From: Deltaproteobacteria bacterium UBA5756
GTDB lineage: Bacteria; Desulfobacterota; Syntrophorhabdia; Syntrophorhabdales; Syntrophorhabdaceae
Direction: 5' to 3'
Assembly (NCBI GenBank): GCA_002418985.1
Contig: DIFE01000022.1
Location: forward strand, 1 to 39,458
DNA length: 39,458 bases
Shown here in pieces: positions 7,679 through 15,313 of the stretch (the stretch's first letter is position 1; every line of letters starts with the position of its first letter). A program made the position numbers and the translations under genes. Under the pieces are notes generated by a model. It made no database searches. It was not told where the DNA came from and saw nothing but the letters and a program-made list of their open reading frames with translations.

Positions 7679-7932
7679 GAGAGCACCTCCTGGAGCATGT
7701 GCTTGTCCAGGGAGAGGTCGGCGACCATCTGCTTGAGCCGTTTGTTCTCCTCCTCCAGCTGCTTGAGCCTTCTGAGCTCGTTCGTCCCCAGTCCCCCGTA
7801 CTTCTTCTTCCACCGGTAGAATGTCTGCTCGGTGATGCCGACCTTGCGGATCACCTCCTTGACCGGCGTCCCCAGTTCAGCCTGCTTGAGGGTGAATGCG
7901 ATCTGCTCCTCGGTGAACTTCGATGTCTTCAT
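7666..7932 (-). CDS. IS3-family transposase OrfA (helix-turn-helix)
   Basis: An 88-residue OrfA beginning MKTSKFTEEQIAFTLKQAE, with an HTH_8-type DNA-binding region (VIRKVGITEQTFYRWKKKYG near residues 25-44) and a leucine-zipper-like coiled coil (NELRRLKQLEEENKRLKQMV near 50-69). The end LSLDKHMLQEVLSKKL is the standard C-terminus of IS407/IS2-type OrfA. A Shine-Dalgarno sequence AGGAGG lies just upstream of the ATG on the minus strand. OrfA binds the element ends and, after frameshifting, forms the N-terminus of the active transposase. This ORF is intact. Confidence 0.9.
   Translation of the reverse strand: MKTSKFTEEQIAFTLKQAELGTPVKEVIRKVGITEQTFYRWKKKYGGLGTNELRRLKQLEEENKRLKQMVADLSLDKHMLQEVLSKKL
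7672..7678 (-). promoter_or_regulatory. Programmed -1 frameshift heptamer A AAA AAG
   Basis: On the minus strand the orfA codons end TCA AAA AAG CTC TGA. The heptamer A AAA AAG is the classic slippery signal. A -1 slip gives Lys-Lys-Ala-Leu-Arg-Pro, which joins directly to the orfB frame. The orfA stop follows one codon later. This is the normal control of IS3-family transposase production. Confidence 0.8.
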
Positions 7933-8002
7933 GGCAAAGATCCTCCTCGTCTATTTTGCCAGAAAACTAACATTTTGTGTGGTACAGTTTTTTGGGGGGA
8001 GG

Positions 8003-8549
8003 TCCGGAGGTCCGGGGCAACTCCACAAACAGAAATCTCCAACTTTCCCTGACAATCCCAGATTGCGTGTTTTGTACGTGGAACAGATATTTTGAAGGCT
8101 GCCCGAGCAATCAAACCACTTTTGATACTATCAAACGATTTTAAAAAGTCATTTATAACAATAATCGCCCCTGAGTTATAACATGCGGCTACAAGAAAAT
8201 GCAGGGGGGTACATCAGGATAACAGCGACCCGCGCATGGCTTGCTTTCGATTATGGACGACGATAGAAACAATAAAGAAAAGGCTCAAGTTATTCGGTTT
8301 GCGGATGGCTTGTTCCTCACGTTCCTACCTGGGCTAAAGCACCAGTGAAAAACCAGAGGGCCTTCCTACTGCTTAGACCGAAAACCCAAGCCTCGAAGAG
8401 AATTGTTCCACCGACTCCACTCTCTTCAAGCATCAACAGTCAAATGGTGGGTGGACCGCCTTCCGTTGATGTTATTGTCTATATAGCAGACAATCCCGAA
8501 TCAGTCAAACCGGGGATTCGATAAACGGGCTTAGACTGCCGTTTTAGGC
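8003..8549. other. Gene-free accessory stretch of about 550 nt
   Basis: No reading frame here has convincing coding features. Base composition is mixed and the first part is AT-rich. An imperfect hairpin with arms CGAATC (about 8499-8504) and GATTCG (about 8516-8521) lies downstream of the leftward zinc-ribbon gene and could act in its termination. The region probably represents decayed DNA between the insertion element and the stable chromosome. Confidence 0.4.
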
Positions 8550-9176
8550 TTACCCCTTCGGTTTGAAAATGGCAAGTTTGAATTTCCAGCCCTGCTCGGC
8601 GGCAATGGCTTTCACCACCTCGCGGAGTTTGCCGTATTCAAAACCGTATTTGCCTCCGAAGAGGAGATTTCCATGGGTTACTTCGGTGACCTCCACCCCT
8701 TTTTGAACTGTCTTTTTACTAAAAAAGCCGCCGGTCATACCGGAGGAGCTTTCCACCATCTGTTCCCAGAACGTCACCTGCTTCTTTTCCGGCTCCAACT
8801 GAGCCACAGCGTCGTATTTTATCTTTACCTTGAGATTGGGTGCTTGCGCTCCCGTTTGTGACGAAAATTCAAACCGCGCCGGGTGGACCTGCCTGACCGA
8901 AAGGAAATCGTTGGCCAAATTCAGGAGTTGTCCCTCGATAGATACCCCGCCATTCGTACCTTGCCTTTCCTTTCTTTCAAGGCTGCTTCCGCAGTCTGTA
9001 CAGAATACCGCGTCCAATTGCATCTCTTTTCCGCAGTTGGAGCATTTCTTCACGGCAGCGTTTTCCTTTTGCGTTTCCTTCTCTTCAAAGCGGGTCCCGC
9101 AGTTCGTGCAGAATACCGCGTCCAATTGCATCTCTTTTCCGCAGGAGGAGCATTTTTTTATGTAGTCATTCCCCAT
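8550..9176 (-). CDS. Double zinc-ribbon protein with unknown C-terminal domain
   Basis: The 208-residue protein begins with two near-identical zinc ribbons: Cys9, Cys12, Cys23, Cys26 and Cys45, Cys48, Cys59, Cys62, each in the form CxxCGKEMQLDAVFCTxCG. They are exactly 36 residues apart, and the DNA keeps a perfect 36-bp repeat (9001-9036 and 9109-9144), so the second ribbon arose by recent duplication. Residues about 75-208 are a mixed alpha/beta domain that I do not recognise, with LKVKIKYDAVAQLEPEKK and a KTVQKGVEVTEVTHG segment. No membrane segment is present. An AAGGAG ribosome site supports the start. Zinc ribbons of this type often serve protein or nucleic-acid contact; the actual role is unknown. 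Confidence 0.65.
   Translation of the reverse strand: MGNDYIKKCSSCGKEMQLDAVFCTNCGTRFEEKETQKENAAVKKCSNCGKEMQLDAVFCTDCGSSLERKERQGTNGGVSIEGQLLNLANDFLSVRQVHPARFEFSSQTGAQAPNLKVKIKYDAVAQLEPEKKQVTFWEQMVESSSGMTGGFFSKKTVQKGVEVTEVTHGNLLFGGKYGFEYGKLREVVKAIAAEQGWKFKLAIFKPKG
9001..9144. repeat. Perfect 36-bp direct repeat (9001-9036 and 9109-9144)
   Basis: The two copies begin CAGAATACCGCGTCCAATTG and are identical over 36 bp. They are spaced 108 bp start to start, a whole number of codons, so duplication kept the zinc-ribbon frame open. The surrounding codons have drifted while this core has not. Confidence 0.9.
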
Positions 9177-9463
9177 TCGTCTTTCTCCTTATCTTCTATT
9201 GACGTCTTCTTGCCCGGGCGCAATTTCAGGCCACCTTGCCGTTTATCGTTGTACCCGATCCCCTGGTGAGTGCGGAACAAGCTCAATGACGAGAACCCGC
9301 CGGCGCTGTTTATCCATTTTCTCTGAATCCTTGCCTTTAGGCAATGGAAAACTGTACGGTACTACTCACGTCCGGAAACAACGCCCCGACCATCGTCCCC
9401 CATAATTGAAAAGGCGCAACATGTGTTTACCGGGACCCGAGCAAGATATGGTAAAATTGCAGA

Positions 9464-10282
9464 ATGCCGGACGCGGACAGCAGCACCATCATTTCTGTCA
9501 CTGATCTTACAAAGACATTTGACGGCATTACCGCCGTCGATCATATAACATTTTCGGTGAAGGCGGGGGAGATATTTGCTTTTCTCGGGCCCAACGGGGC
9601 AGGAAAATCAACAACCATCAAAATGCTCACCACGCTTCTACACCCAACGGGCGGTACCATCTCCATGGGAGGGCATGATCCTGCCGATTCGCCCCACAAG
9701 GTGCGCCGGACCTTCGGCATTGTTTTTCAGGACCCCAGTCTGGATGAAGAGTTGACGGCTTATGAGAATATGGAATACCACGGTATCCTTTATAATGTAC
9801 AGAAAGACAAGAGGCGACAGAGAACCAAAGAACTTCTTACCATAGTTGAATTATGGGACCGCCGGGATGATCTCGTCAAGAACTTCTCGGGGGGCATGAA
9901 GAGAAGACTGGAGATTGCCCGTGGTCTTCTGCATCATCCGAGCATTCTGTTCCTCGATGAACCGACTCTTGGACTCGATCCGCAAACGAGGAATCTCATC
10001 TGGAATTACATCAGGGAACTTAACAAATCGGAGGGCGTAACGGTCTTCTTTACCACCCACTATATGGAAGAGGCAGAACGGGTGGCTGAGCGCATCGCTA
10101 TTATTGACCAGGGGAAAATCGTTATTCAGGGGACCCCCGATGAGCTGAAGAGCCGGACGAAGAGCGCGAGCCTCGAGGACGCTTTCATCGGGCTCACAGG
10201 CCGCAATATCCGAACGGAGGAACCAAGCAGTCTGGACCGCTTGAGGGTCCGGAGAAAATTTTTCAGGAAACCCGGCCGATGA
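9464..10282 (+). CDS. DrrA-type ABC transporter ATP-binding protein
   Basis: This 272-residue nucleotide-binding subunit shows Walker A GPNGAGKST at residues 42-50, a Q-loop VFQD near 87-90, the signature FSGGMKRRLE at 141-150, Walker B ILFLDEPTLGLD at 161-172 and an H-loop TTHYMEEAERV near 195. The TLGLDPQTRNLIW and TTHYMEEAE blocks are typical of the DrrA/CcmA-like drug and polysaccharide exporter group. It pairs with the membrane subunit that follows with a 4-bp ATGA overlap. No good ribosome site precedes the ATG, so initiation may be weak or leaderless; a TAAAAT-like box lies just upstream. Substrate is unknown. Confidence 0.88.
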   Translation: MPDADSSTIISVTDLTKTFDGITAVDHITFSVKAGEIFAFLGPNGAGKSTTIKMLTTLLHPTGGTISMGGHDPADSPHKVRRTFGIVFQDPSLDEELTAYENMEYHGILYNVQKDKRRQRTKELLTIVELWDRRDDLVKNFSGGMKRRLEIARGLLHHPSILFLDEPTLGLDPQTRNLIWNYIRELNKSEGVTVFFTTHYMEEAERVAERIAIIDQGKIVIQGTPDELKSRTKSASLEDAFIGLTGRNIRTEEPSSLDRLRVRRKFFRKPGR

Positions 10283-11025
10283 AAGCAATCTATATCCTCT
10301 GGTTCAGGCAAATAAAACGCTATTCGCGTTCAAAAGCGAGGATCATAGGTTCACTGGGCCAGCCGCTTTTGTTTCTTGTTGCCCTTGGATTCGGTTTCGG
10401 ACCCATTTACACGAAGGCAGGGGGAGGAAACTATATCCAATTCCTTGCGCCGGGAATTATCGCCATGAGCATCCTCTTTACGGCAACCTTTGCCGGTATC
10501 GAAGTGCTCTGGGACAGACAGTTCGGTTTTCTTAAGGAGATTCTCGTGGCTCCCGTGTCGAGGGTTGAGATCATGATAGGCAGGACCCTGGGTGGAGCTA
10601 CCGTGGCAGTTGTCCAGGGCGTCATAGTATTCTGTCTATCGCTCATCATCGGTTTTCATCCTACGAACCTGACACTCCTGCCTCTTGCGCTCCTGTACAT
10701 GGGATTGATCGCCATCATGTTTACAGCTCTCGGAACAGCCATCGCGTGTGTCATTGAAGACATGCAGGGATTTCAGCTCATCATTAATTTTCTCATCATG
10801 CCCACCTTTTTTCTATCGGGAGCCCTTTTCCCCATGGAAAGCCTGCCGAAGGCAGTGCGTTTTATCGCCGCCATCAACCCTCTCGCGTATGGAGTTGATG
10901 CATTGCGGGGTATTCTCGTTCATGGAGCCCACCTGGGACTGATTACCGATTTTACCGTGCTCACCTCTGCCGCGGTAGCGATTATGGTCCTGGGGAGCTA
11001 TCTTTTTTCAAGGATGCAGGTTTAG
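10279..11025 (+). CDS. ABC-2 type membrane permease (DrrB-like)
   Basis: A 248-residue integral membrane protein with about six hydrophobic segments, the ABC-2 arrangement. The N-terminus (ILWFRQIKRYSRSKARIIGS) is the usual cytoplasmic lead-in. The stretch FGFLKEILVAPVSRVEIMIG around residues 84-103 is the conserved ABC-2 coupling region, and FFLSGALFPMESLPKAVRFI near 176-195 is the common end motif. It is translationally coupled to the ATPase upstream and forms the translocation channel of an exporter for a hydrophobic compound, lipid or drug. I cannot tell which. Confidence 0.87.
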   Translation: MKAIYILWFRQIKRYSRSKARIIGSLGQPLLFLVALGFGFGPIYTKAGGGNYIQFLAPGIIAMSILFTATFAGIEVLWDRQFGFLKEILVAPVSRVEIMIGRTLGGATVAVVQGVIVFCLSLIIGFHPTNLTLLPLALLYMGLIAIMFTALGTAIACVIEDMQGFQLIINFLIMPTFFLSGALFPMESLPKAVRFIAAINPLAYGVDALRGILVHGAHLGLITDFTVLTSAAVAIMVLGSYLFSRMQV

Positions 11026-11520
11026 CAGCGTATATTATTCTGTTGACTGCGCCCCTCCGGCGCGCCCATACGAACATAAATTGACAGCAGGCTTTTCCGT
11101 TGTGTGCGAGGTCCGCGCAGGTCCCAATCCCCCGGCAGCCACGCTACGGATCACACCCGTTAAGCGCTTTCGGCTCGCTCGATGCTCATTGCGGACAGAG
11201 GTGGTTGCGAAATGTGGACTGGGAATCCGCAGACATGAGTCATCGGCGTGTCGCCAACCCGGTGCAGTCAGACGCATCGGTCCCGGTCACTTTCGTGCCC
11301 GGTTCACGCGCCCCGAAAGCGCAACGGGTCCCGTGATCCTTCGCTACCGGCTGCCGGGGGATTGGGCCCCGCGCTCGAAGGTTAATGAGAGCTTTCTTAA
11401 AGATGTGTGAGAGACAGCCCATGCATCCTTAAACCTACCAAGATTGGCAGCATTTGCATGGCCTTCGGGAAAGTGCAGGTATCTTACAGAGAGAAGTGGG
11501 GATGTCCCGGTTTCGTCGTG
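11026..11520. other. Gene-free stretch of about 500 nt between the ABC operon and a response regulator gene
   Basis: Short open frames exist on both strands (for example 11081-11410), but they lack a ribosome site, family resemblance and sensible amino-acid composition. There is no clear tRNA or terminator. Several GC-rich inverted segments are present around 11290-11370, so a structured RNA cannot be excluded. Confidence 0.35.
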
Positions 11521-11913
11521 TTACCCCTCTTTAGAGTCTCGTTTTCGCTGTTTCAACAGGCTGGCAAGAGTTTTTTCAAGCCACTCTTTTTGAACGGGCT
11601 TAATCAGCGTGGCCCGTACGCCGCTCTTCCTGATCTTCTCCAGAGAGAGCGTGTCGCCGCGGCCGGTCATCAGGATTATGGGAATGTCGTCCTTTATCCG
11701 GAGGATTTTGACGGCCAGTTCGGTCCCCCTCAAGTCGGGCATTATCTCATCCACGATTACCGCATCGAATCTTTTTGGGGCCCTTGAAAAGAGTGTAAGC
11801 GCGTCACCCGGTTTGGTGCACACGACCGGCATGTAGCCCATGCGGTCCAGCATCTCCCCAACCAGGGCGGATACTATCTCATCGTCATCGACGACCAAAA
11901 TCCTGTATTTCAT
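11521..11913 (-). CDS. Orphan single-domain response regulator (CheY-like)
   Basis: The start is set at the ATG at 11911-11913 (MKYRILVVDDDE), giving 130 residues; upstream in-frame codons add sequence unlike any receiver. The receiver fold is complete: acidic Asp9-Asp11, phosphoacceptor Asp55 in VIVDEIMPDL, Thr83 in ILMTG, Lys105 in LIKP. No output domain follows; a basic tail (KQRKRDSKEG) ends the protein. No histidine kinase lies nearby. It probably works by protein-protein contact in a phosphorelay or as a phosphate sink. Confidence 0.85.
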   Translation of the reverse strand: MKYRILVVDDDEIVSALVGEMLDRMGYMPVVCTKPGDALTLFSRAPKRFDAVIVDEIMPDLRGTELAVKILRIKDDIPIILMTGRGDTLSLEKIRKSGVRATLIKPVQKEWLEKTLASLLKQRKRDSKEG

Positions 11914-12026
11914 GCGTGCTCTCGTCACCCAATAAGGATAAGGCTCCCGCGCCTTCCTGGCAACTTCACAGACCGTCGAATGGGCCACAGGAGAGGTGAT
12001 CCGACGGCTTCGCGGTTTCCCAACCG

Positions 12027-12053
12027 GAAACCTGAAATCCGAAACGCGAAACC
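12027..12053. repeat. Heptamer repeat track (GAAACCT type)
   Basis: Four consecutive units with 7-nt period: GAAACCT, GAAATCC, GAAACGC, GAAACC(A). It lies in the intergenic strip between the leftward response regulator gene and the rightward 93-residue protein. It belongs to the same style of intergenic heptamer tracks seen at 15136, 15268, 17124, 24067, 24096 and 39318. Confidence 0.6.
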
Positions 12054-12134
12054 ATTTTTTGAGTGGTTGCCTTTTGGCGCTGAAAAAGATAAACTTATTT
12101 ATACAATGTCGGTTCAGCTCCATGGAGGTTTATT

Positions 12135-12416
12135 ATGAGCAACTACATGACGGTGGACGAATTGCTGGCTTCCAAGAATCTGACGCGTGAAGAATGGGAA
12201 CTGCACAAGGACCTCATTGAAGACTGTAAGAAGAACGAGATAAAGATCACCGAGTATTGTGCTACCACGCGGGAAAATATCGAAAGAATGGCAGATATCC
12301 TGGATGACGTTTCCGGGAAAATGGTGGCGTTGAGTGTGGCTCTTGAGACAATTATCGGGGAAGCTGAAGATATCTCCATCAGGATGATCCCCGAGCACAA
12401 GTTCCACCGCGCATAG
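12135..12416 (+). CDS. Hypothetical 93-residue helical protein
   Basis: The ATG at 12135 is preceded by GGAGG with 6-nt spacing, a good ribosome site. The product is predicted mostly helical, rich in Glu, Lys and Ile, with a MTVDELLASKNLTREEWE opening and a heptad-like run in its second half (ENIERMADILDDVSGKMVAL). There are two cysteines and no membrane segment or signal. I do not recognise a family. It precedes a membrane protein gene by 18 nt in the same direction, so the two may form a small operon. Confidence 0.6.
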   Translation: MSNYMTVDELLASKNLTREEWELHKDLIEDCKKNEIKITEYCATTRENIERMADILDDVSGKMVALSVALETIIGEAEDISIRMIPEHKFHRA

Positions 12417-12434
12417 CAGGATACGGAATCTGCC

Positions 12435-12782
12435 ATGAGGCTTCTCCTTAAATGGTTAATCATGGCCGCATCGATTATAATTGCGGCCTACTTTATCCCC
12501 GGAGTCAGGGTCGGCAGCTTTTTGTCCGCCCTCTGGGTAGCATTGTTTCTCGGTATCGTCAACCTTCTTATACGACCCATCCTAATTATCATAACGCTGC
12601 CGATCAACATCCTTACCCTGGGGCTTTTCACTTTTGTGATTAACGCCGCCCTCATTCTCCTCGCCTCATCCGTCATAAAAGGTTTCGAGGTGGCCGGTTT
12701 CTGGTGGGCCCTTCTTTACAGCATCGTACTGTCCGTGGTCAACTCGCTCCTCAATCTGATCTTACCCAAAAAAGACGCCTGA
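12435..12782 (+). CDS. YvlD-family four-helix membrane protein (PF04020)
   Basis: A 115-residue, very hydrophobic protein with four predicted membrane helices and the conserved core LGIVNLLIRPILIIITLPIN near residues 39-58, which is typical of the PF04020 family (annotated as phage holin 4-2 or YvlD). Despite the holin name, the family is widespread in non-phage chromosomes and its function is unclear, probably related to envelope stress. It ends only 9 nt before the convergent PLD gene. There is no evidence tying it to the prophage upstream. Confidence 0.85.
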   Translation: MRLLLKWLIMAASIIIAAYFIPGVRVGSFLSALWVALFLGIVNLLIRPILIIITLPINILTLGLFTFVINAALILLASSVIKGFEVAGFWWALLYSIVLSVVNSLLNLILPKKDA

Positions 12783-12791
12783 GCCGGTCCT

Positions 12792-13328
12792 TTAATATTT
12801 CCTGGAATGGCGGCGGTGTTTCAGGAAGTTGTCGGTATAGAGGCCCGCGAGGTCTTGCGACGTGATAATGAGAATGTTTTCGGCATTCTTGCGATCGGCG
12901 GCGTACGTGAAATTAAAGGAGCCGGTGATGACGGTCTCGCGGTCCAGAATGATGATCTTGTCATGCGCGCAGGCGTGGGTATCATCGAGCCATACGGTGG
13001 CGAGGCCTGACTTTAACGCCCTGGCCGTGACATACTTACGCTCTTTCTGATCGTCCCTGTCCAGAATTACCTCCACGCTGACACCGCGTTTCTGTGCCTT
13101 GAGAAGGGCCGCCTGAATGGGCCGGGACGTAAAGAGATAGGCTTGCACGAGCACTTCGCGGACTGCCTGGTCTATGTGCCTCACTATGGCCTTTGTCGCG
13201 CCGCCGTCGGGGCTGAAATAGACCTTTGCGGGAGTGTTGTTGAGAATAACCTCGGCAGCGGCCAGGTTCCACGGCAGGGCCAAAAGGATAAACATCAGAG
13301 TCAGCAAACAGGCAACAGATCTCTTCAT
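12792..13328 (-). CDS. Secreted phospholipase D-like nuclease (single HKD motif)
   Basis: The 178-residue protein has a signal peptide (residues about 1-25, LLTLMFILLALPWNLAAAE) and one PLD domain. The HKD motif is present as His122-x-Lys124, then Asp129, Gly136-Ser137 and Asn139 (HDKIIILDRETVITGSFNFT). A single motif means it must act as a dimer, like Nuc of Salmonella. The opening TPAKVYFSPDGGATKAIVRHI is typical of Nuc-type PLD proteins. It probably is a periplasmic or secreted endonuclease. A GGGAGCG ribosome site supports the start. It converges with the YvlD-family gene. Confidence 0.85.
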   Translation of the reverse strand: MKRSVACLLTLMFILLALPWNLAAAEVILNNTPAKVYFSPDGGATKAIVRHIDQAVREVLVQAYLFTSRPIQAALLKAQKRGVSVEVILDRDDQKERKYVTARALKSGLATVWLDDTHACAHDKIIILDRETVITGSFNFTYAADRKNAENILIITSQDLAGLYTDNFLKHRRHSRKY

Positions 13329-13474
13329 CAGGCGCTCCCATCGTCATAGTTTTCCCAATTCTAATGCGCGCCCGCCCCAGGGGTCAAGGATAGAAGACCG
13401 TTGTCAGTCCCCGTTTCGGTTTGACCCTTAAGAAATCACTAAATTTGTTGATAATATAATTGAAGGGAATGGGC

Positions 13475-13864
13475 ATGATCAAGAAGAAGGTCCTTCTCAT
13501 TGACGACAATAAAGACTTTTGCGAGGTCACGAGGCTCTGCCTCCATCATACCTGGAAGTACCGGGTAGTTACCGCCGAAAGCGGGTCAAGGGGCATCGGC
13601 CTCGCAAAAAAGTACAGACCCGACGTTATTCTCCTTGATGTCAAAATGCCCGTCATGGATGGGGGCAGGGTGGCGGAGTTCCTTATGGAAGACAGCTCCA
13701 CGAGCAGCATCCCTATTATTTTTCTCACAGGCCTCGTCATGCGCGGCGAAGTTGCACAAAGGGGAGGTTTCATCGGAGGCCGTCCCTTCATCGCCAAGCC
13801 CTTCCACCTGGAAGAGCTTACCGGGATGATCGAGACCGTCACGACCGGTTCAAAGGCCGCCTGA
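13475..13864 (+). CDS. Single-domain response regulator
   Basis: The start is chosen at ATG 13475 (MIKKKVLLIDDNKDF), 6 nt after GAAGGGA; the ATG at 13469 is too close to that ribosome site. The 129-residue receiver has Asp10/Asp11, phosphoacceptor Asp55 in VILLDVKMPVMDG, Thr85 in IIFLTG and Lys108 in FIAKPF. There is no output domain. It ends 7 nt before the convergent cupin gene. Its partner kinase is not in the window. It is not a close copy of the other receiver at 11521-11913. Confidence 0.86.
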   Translation: MIKKKVLLIDDNKDFCEVTRLCLHHTWKYRVVTAESGSRGIGLAKKYRPDVILLDVKMPVMDGGRVAEFLMEDSSTSSIPIIFLTGLVMRGEVAQRGGFIGGRPFIAKPFHLEELTGMIETVTTGSKAA

Positions 13865-13871
13865 TTTTATC

Positions 13872-14222
13872 TCACTCATAATCTTTCGGAACAAGGCAGA
13901 TCATGACAAGAGGCCTGTCTGTCGCGGCGTTCCTGTACTGATGGACCTCGTCGGGCATGACAAGGGCGAAATCACCTTTCTTGACAGGCTGTTCCTTTCC
14001 CGTGGGGTCCACAAGAATCCCTTCGCCGTCAATAATGTAGTTCATGTGCTCGAAGGGATGATTGTGATAGGGTGTATGGCCGCCGGGCTCAATAGTGAAG
14101 ACACGAAGGGAATAGGCCGGCACCCCGTCGGCCTTCGCAAGCGGGATCTGCTTCCAGGCGCCGCTCGCCCCTTCCATCGCCATCTTTACCTTCTCGACCT
14201 TCGTCAGATCCGTGATCTTCAT
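13872..14222 (-). CDS. Cupin domain protein
   Basis: A 116-residue single cupin barrel. Motif 1 is visible as GGHTPYHNHPFEHMNYIIDGEG (residues about 48-69), giving the metal ligands His and Glu/His; motif 2 is PDEVHQYRN near residues 91-99, supplying the last His. Such small cupins bind a divalent metal and serve as isomerases, dioxygenases or sensors; the substrate cannot be told. AAGGAG lies just upstream of the ATG. It lies between a response regulator and the hcp/ferredoxin pair, without obvious linkage to either. Confidence 0.82.
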   Translation of the reverse strand: MKITDLTKVEKVKMAMEGASGAWKQIPLAKADGVPAYSLRVFTIEPGGHTPYHNHPFEHMNYIIDGEGILVDPTGKEQPVKKGDFALVMPDEVHQYRNAATDRPLVMICLVPKDYE

Positions 14223-14315
14223 GGTTCGCTCCTTGTCATTTGGCGGTCAAAGCAGGCCCATTATACCACGGCAGCACTAATTCAAAAAGACTGTCTTGCG
14301 CCCGGGGGTTTACTT

Positions 14316-15119
14316 CTATGCCGCCAGTGCCGTTTTCCTCACGATGTTGCCCTTTGCCCCGATGACGATGATTTCCATGGGAATTCTCTTTCCCGACTGT
14401 TTCATCGCAGTTTCCACGATAGCGGGCATTTTTGAACAGCAGGGTACCTCCATGATCGCCACGGTTACACTCTTGATGTCCGCGGTGGTGAAGATCCGGG
14501 TGAATCTTTCGATGTAGTCGGCAGTGTCGTCGAACTTGGGGCACCCCATCAGGACCACCTTACCCTTCAGGAGGTCTTCGTGAAAGTTGGCGTAGGCGAT
14601 GGGTGTGCAATCCGAGGCCACGAGGAGATCGGCATTCTTGAGGAAGGGGGCCGTGGGCGGGACAAGCCTTATCTGTACGGGCCAGTGGGTCAGCCTGGCA
14701 GCCTGTCGCGGCGATGCGCCGCTTTGCTCTTCGGTTATGGGAATGCCCGGTGAAGAGAACATCTGGACCTGTGTCGACGGGCAGCCGCAGGGCAGGGTTG
14801 GGGGTCCGGCGGGGTCGAAGGAAGGGGGTTCGATGGATTCATCGTGGTTTTCGACCGATGCGCCGGCGCCCTTTTGCCCTGCACGGTATCTTTCTACCGC
14901 CTCGGGATCGAAAGAATCGGCTTCCTTTTCAATGATGGATATTGCGTCTGCGGGACATTCGCCAAGACATGCCGCAAGCCCGTCGCAGTATCTTTCAGCG
15001 ACAAGCCGAGCCTTCCCGTCCTTAAGCTCGATGGCGCCCTCAGCACAGGCGGCAACACACTGTCCGCACCCGTTGCATTTCTCCTCATCGATATGGACGA
15101 TCTTTCGTTTGGTCTTCAT
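14316..15119 (-). CDS. Ferredoxin-like 4Fe-4S protein partnered with Hcp
   Basis: The 267-residue protein opens with a bis-cluster domain. The first site is complete, CNGCGQCVAAC (Cys15, 18, 21, 25). The second reads CDGLAACLGECP, where a Leu takes the place of the second Cys, a pattern I have seen in Hcp-associated ferredoxins and one that may hold a [3Fe-4S] or altered cluster. A Cys-rich linker (PCGCPS) follows, then a C-terminal domain with VVLMGCPKFDD and VPCCSKMPAI. It is the probable electron donor for the hybrid cluster protein encoded upstream. AAGGAG supports the start. Between it and hcp lie the inverted heptamer tracks. Confidence 0.82.
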   Translation of the reverse strand: MKTKRKIVHIDEEKCNGCGQCVAACAEGAIELKDGKARLVAERYCDGLAACLGECPADAISIIEKEADSFDPEAVERYRAGQKGAGASVENHDESIEPPSFDPAGPPTLPCGCPSTQVQMFSSPGIPITEEQSGASPRQAARLTHWPVQIRLVPPTAPFLKNADLLVASDCTPIAYANFHEDLLKGKVVLMGCPKFDDTADYIERFTRIFTTADIKSVTVAIMEVPCCSKMPAIVETAMKQSGKRIPMEIIVIGAKGNIVRKTALAA

Positions 15120-15135
15120 GAGAACTCCTTGAGGA

Positions 15136-15193
15136 AGGATTAGGGACTAGGGACTAGAGAATAGGGAATAGAGAATAGGGAATAGAGAATAGG
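15136..15193. repeat. Heptamer repeat track, eight units (GGGACTA/GAGAATA type)
   Basis: Reading 7 by 7 from 15136 gives AGGATTA, GGGACTA, GGGACTA, GAGAATA, GGGAATA, GAGAATA, GGGAATA, GAGAATA, then GG. The period is exact. The track lies just upstream of the ferredoxin gene and is complementary in type to the track at 15268-15302. Confidence 0.9.
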
Positions 15194-15267
15194 ATTACTC
15201 TGCTGACCTTGATCACGATTGCATGTGTTCCCGGTTAACATAATTCCTTTCTTCTCCCTTTTCTTTG

Positions 15268-15302
15268 CTAGTCCCTAGTCCCTAGTCCCTAATCCCTAGT
15301 CC
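15268..15302. repeat. Heptamer repeat track, five units (CTAGTCC type)
   Basis: Units are CTAGTCC, CTAGTCC, CTAGTCC, CTAATCC, CTAGTCC, ending 11 nt before the hcp stop. Its reverse complement is GGGACTA-like, so together with 15136-15193 it makes an imperfect inverted repeat around 74 nt of unique sequence. Confidence 0.9.
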
Positions 15303-15313
15303 CTTCTTTTTTC

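Larger units (their letters stand above)
6790..8002 (-). mobile_element. IS3-family (IS407-like) insertion sequence, about 1.2 kb
   Basis: Terminal inverted repeats can be aligned. The left end reads CCCCCAAAACTGTACCA from 6793, then TGTTAGT at 6817-6823 and TTC-GG. The right end, read on the minus strand from 7999, gives CCCCCCAAAAAACTGTACCA, then TGTTAGT, then TTC-GG. The ends enclose orfA and orfB on the minus strand, with a frameshift site between them, the normal plan of the IS3 family. Exact ends are uncertain by a few bases and I find no clear target duplication. OrfB carries a second frameshift, so this copy is probably not autonomous. Confidence 0.82.

Noticed and set aside
11081..11410. 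A 109-codon rightward frame in the 500-nt gap after the ABC operon
   Set aside because: No ribosome site, odd composition rich in Arg/Pro/Ala, overlapping equally open frames on both strands.
12435..12782. A phage holin gene
   Set aside because: PF04020 is named as holin, but the family is chromosomal and this gene is far from the prophage block, with no lysis partner.
15136..15302. CRISPR-like array
   Set aside because: Units are 7 nt long without spacers; no cas genes nearby.
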